From Nocardia australiensis (GTDB taxonomy: Bacteria; Actinomycetota; Actinomycetes; Mycobacteriales; Mycobacteriaceae): 64,000 nucleotides of DNA. The stretch lies in NCBI RefSeq assembly GCF_020733705.1, contig NZ_JAJFZM010000005.1:124001-188000 (forward strand), given 5' to 3'. The position numbers were made by a program, and so were the translations under genes. The notes under the pieces are model-generated. The model had not been told where the DNA came from. It did not search any database and saw only the letters and a program-made list of their open reading frames with translations. Shown here piece by piece: positions 63,295 to 64,000 of the stretch; the first letter of the stretch is position 1; each line of letters opens with the position of its first letter.

Positions 63295-64000
63295 ATGCGG
63301 AGCAACGGTGAAGCCGGCGCTCGACGGCCGTTTTGGGTCGCTATGGGGTTGCTGGTCTCGGTTGTCGTGGTCGTGACGGCGGGAGCCGCCGCAGCGGTTC
63401 CGCCCGCCCCACCGAACCCGAGCGATGGTCAGATCGCCGATGCCGGGGCGCAAGTGGACGCGGGAGTGTCCGAGGTCGGCACGCTGATCAACCAGGTCGC
63501 CGCCGCCGATCAGCAACTGCAGCAGCTCGACGACGTGGTGGCGAGCAAGCGCGAAGAGGTCAACAAGGCGCTGGTCGACCTGCAGAACGCGCGTGACGCC
63601 GTGGACGCCGCCGCGGTGGCGGTCACCGACACCCAGCGCGAACTCCTCGACGCCGGAACCAAAGTCGGCGATGCGCGCCGCGACTTCGACAAGTTCGCCA
63701 CCCAGGCGTACACCAGGCCGGGCTCGAGCTCCATGGTCACCTACCTCGCCGCCGCGACCCCCGATCGCGCCCTCGACCGTGCGCAGGTGCTGAACCTGGT
63801 GTCGAAGAACCAGCAGCAGGTGCTCGACAGTCTGCGCCGCGCTCAGATCGAGCAGGCCAACAGGAACTCCGATGCGCGCCAAGCGAAATCCGACGCCGAC
63901 GCCGCCGCGGCGGTGGCCGAGCAGAAGAAGGCGGATGCGGCAAGCGCGGTGGCCGCCGCCAAAGCCGCACTGGATCAGCAGACCGTGCAGCGCGACAACA
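63295..64000 (+). CDS. ripA: RipA-like NlpC/P60 peptidoglycan hydrolase, N-terminal part
   Basis: The first 235 residues are inside the window. A signal peptide (PFWVAMGLLVSVVVVVTAGA, cleaved near AAAAVPPAP) is followed by a long heptad-type coiled coil (INQVAADQQLQQLDDVVASK region, residues 55-110, and 170-235), the inhibitory/partner domain typical of RipA. The catalytic NlpC/P60 domain would lie beyond base 64000. GGGAGG precedes the ATG. Endopeptidase for daughter-cell separation; assigned by synteny with Rv1477 and coiled-coil N-terminus. Confidence 0.85.
   Translation, partial: MRSNGEAGARRPFWVAMGLLVSVVVVVTAGAAAAVPPAPPNPSDGQIADAGAQVDAGVSEVGTLINQVAAADQQLQQLDDVVASKREEVNKALVDLQNARDAVDAAAVAVTDTQRELLDAGTKVGDARRDFDKFATQAYTRPGSSSMVTYLAAATPDRALDRAQVLNLVSKNQQQVLDSLRRAQIEQANRNSDARQAKSDADAAAAVAEQKKADAASAVAAAKAALDQQTVQRDN

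Overview
The window looks like chromosome from a high-GC actinomycete, most likely Nocardia or a close relative in the Mycobacteriales. The right end carries the conserved mycobacterial-type order ABC-F ATPase, short HTH protein, AcnR-like TetR, aconitase, Rv1476-like membrane protein, RipA-like peptidase. Lycopene cyclase CrtY, an MMPL transporter and RNase HI lie just inside it. The left two thirds are accessory: aromatic catabolism, regulators, insertion-sequence remnants and broken genes.

Layout. (1) 1-1.3 kb: IS630 and ISAs1-family transposase debris. (2) 1.4-15.8 kb: a catabolic island with two transporters, GntR and IclR regulators, a complete multicomponent Rieske dioxygenase operon (alpha, beta, ferredoxin, diol dehydrogenase, reductase) and, divergently, a class III extradiol dioxygenase, an ACMSD-type decarboxylase and a C-C hydrolase. 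The step order resembles p-cumate-type degradation: dioxygenation, dehydrogenation, ring cleavage, decarboxylation, hydrolysis. The last genes are damaged: the hydratase has an in-frame TAG at codon 9, and acetaldehyde dehydrogenase and 4-hydroxy-2-oxovalerate aldolase are collapsed into one out-of-frame deletion scar. (3) 16-22 kb: a stand-alone E1/E2 2-oxoacid dehydrogenase pair with Lrp and GntR regulators and two identical TGTTATAACA palindromes. (4) 22-36 kb: a second aromatic cluster. AacS, a flavoprotein hydroxylase, an FAH-family hydrolase and a VOC dioxygenase lie on the minus strand. A frameshifted PucR-type regulator, a flavin reductase, a degenerate RibB-like protein, an HsaA-like monooxygenase, a nitroreductase, an NTF2-like protein, a second flavoprotein hydroxylase and a Tat-type metallo-beta-lactamase-fold lipoprotein lie on the plus strand. 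(5) 36-42 kb: a gene graveyard (thiolase, acyl-CoA dehydrogenase, IS256, PIN-like) with an intact class II Fic protein and a perfect 44-bp palindrome. (6) 42-47 kb: an NTF2-like protein, a 6-oxocamphor-hydrolase-like crotonase with a PRISE-type reductase, a GlxA-type regulator and an HD protein. (7) 47-64 kb: core genome, interrupted at 55-58 kb by an insert.

The most interesting candidate is in that insert. A MvdD-type ATP-grasp ligase (55252-56214) lies 13 bases downstream of a 150-residue protein (56228-56680) whose last 22 residues are rich in Asp, Ser, Thr, Lys and Cys and look like a RiPP core. The pair is best explained as an uncharacterised graspetide-like (omega-ester/amide peptide) system. 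This is inferred from family resemblance and gene order only.

Start sites were chosen from Shine-Dalgarno placement and usual family N-termini. No database search or folding program was run.
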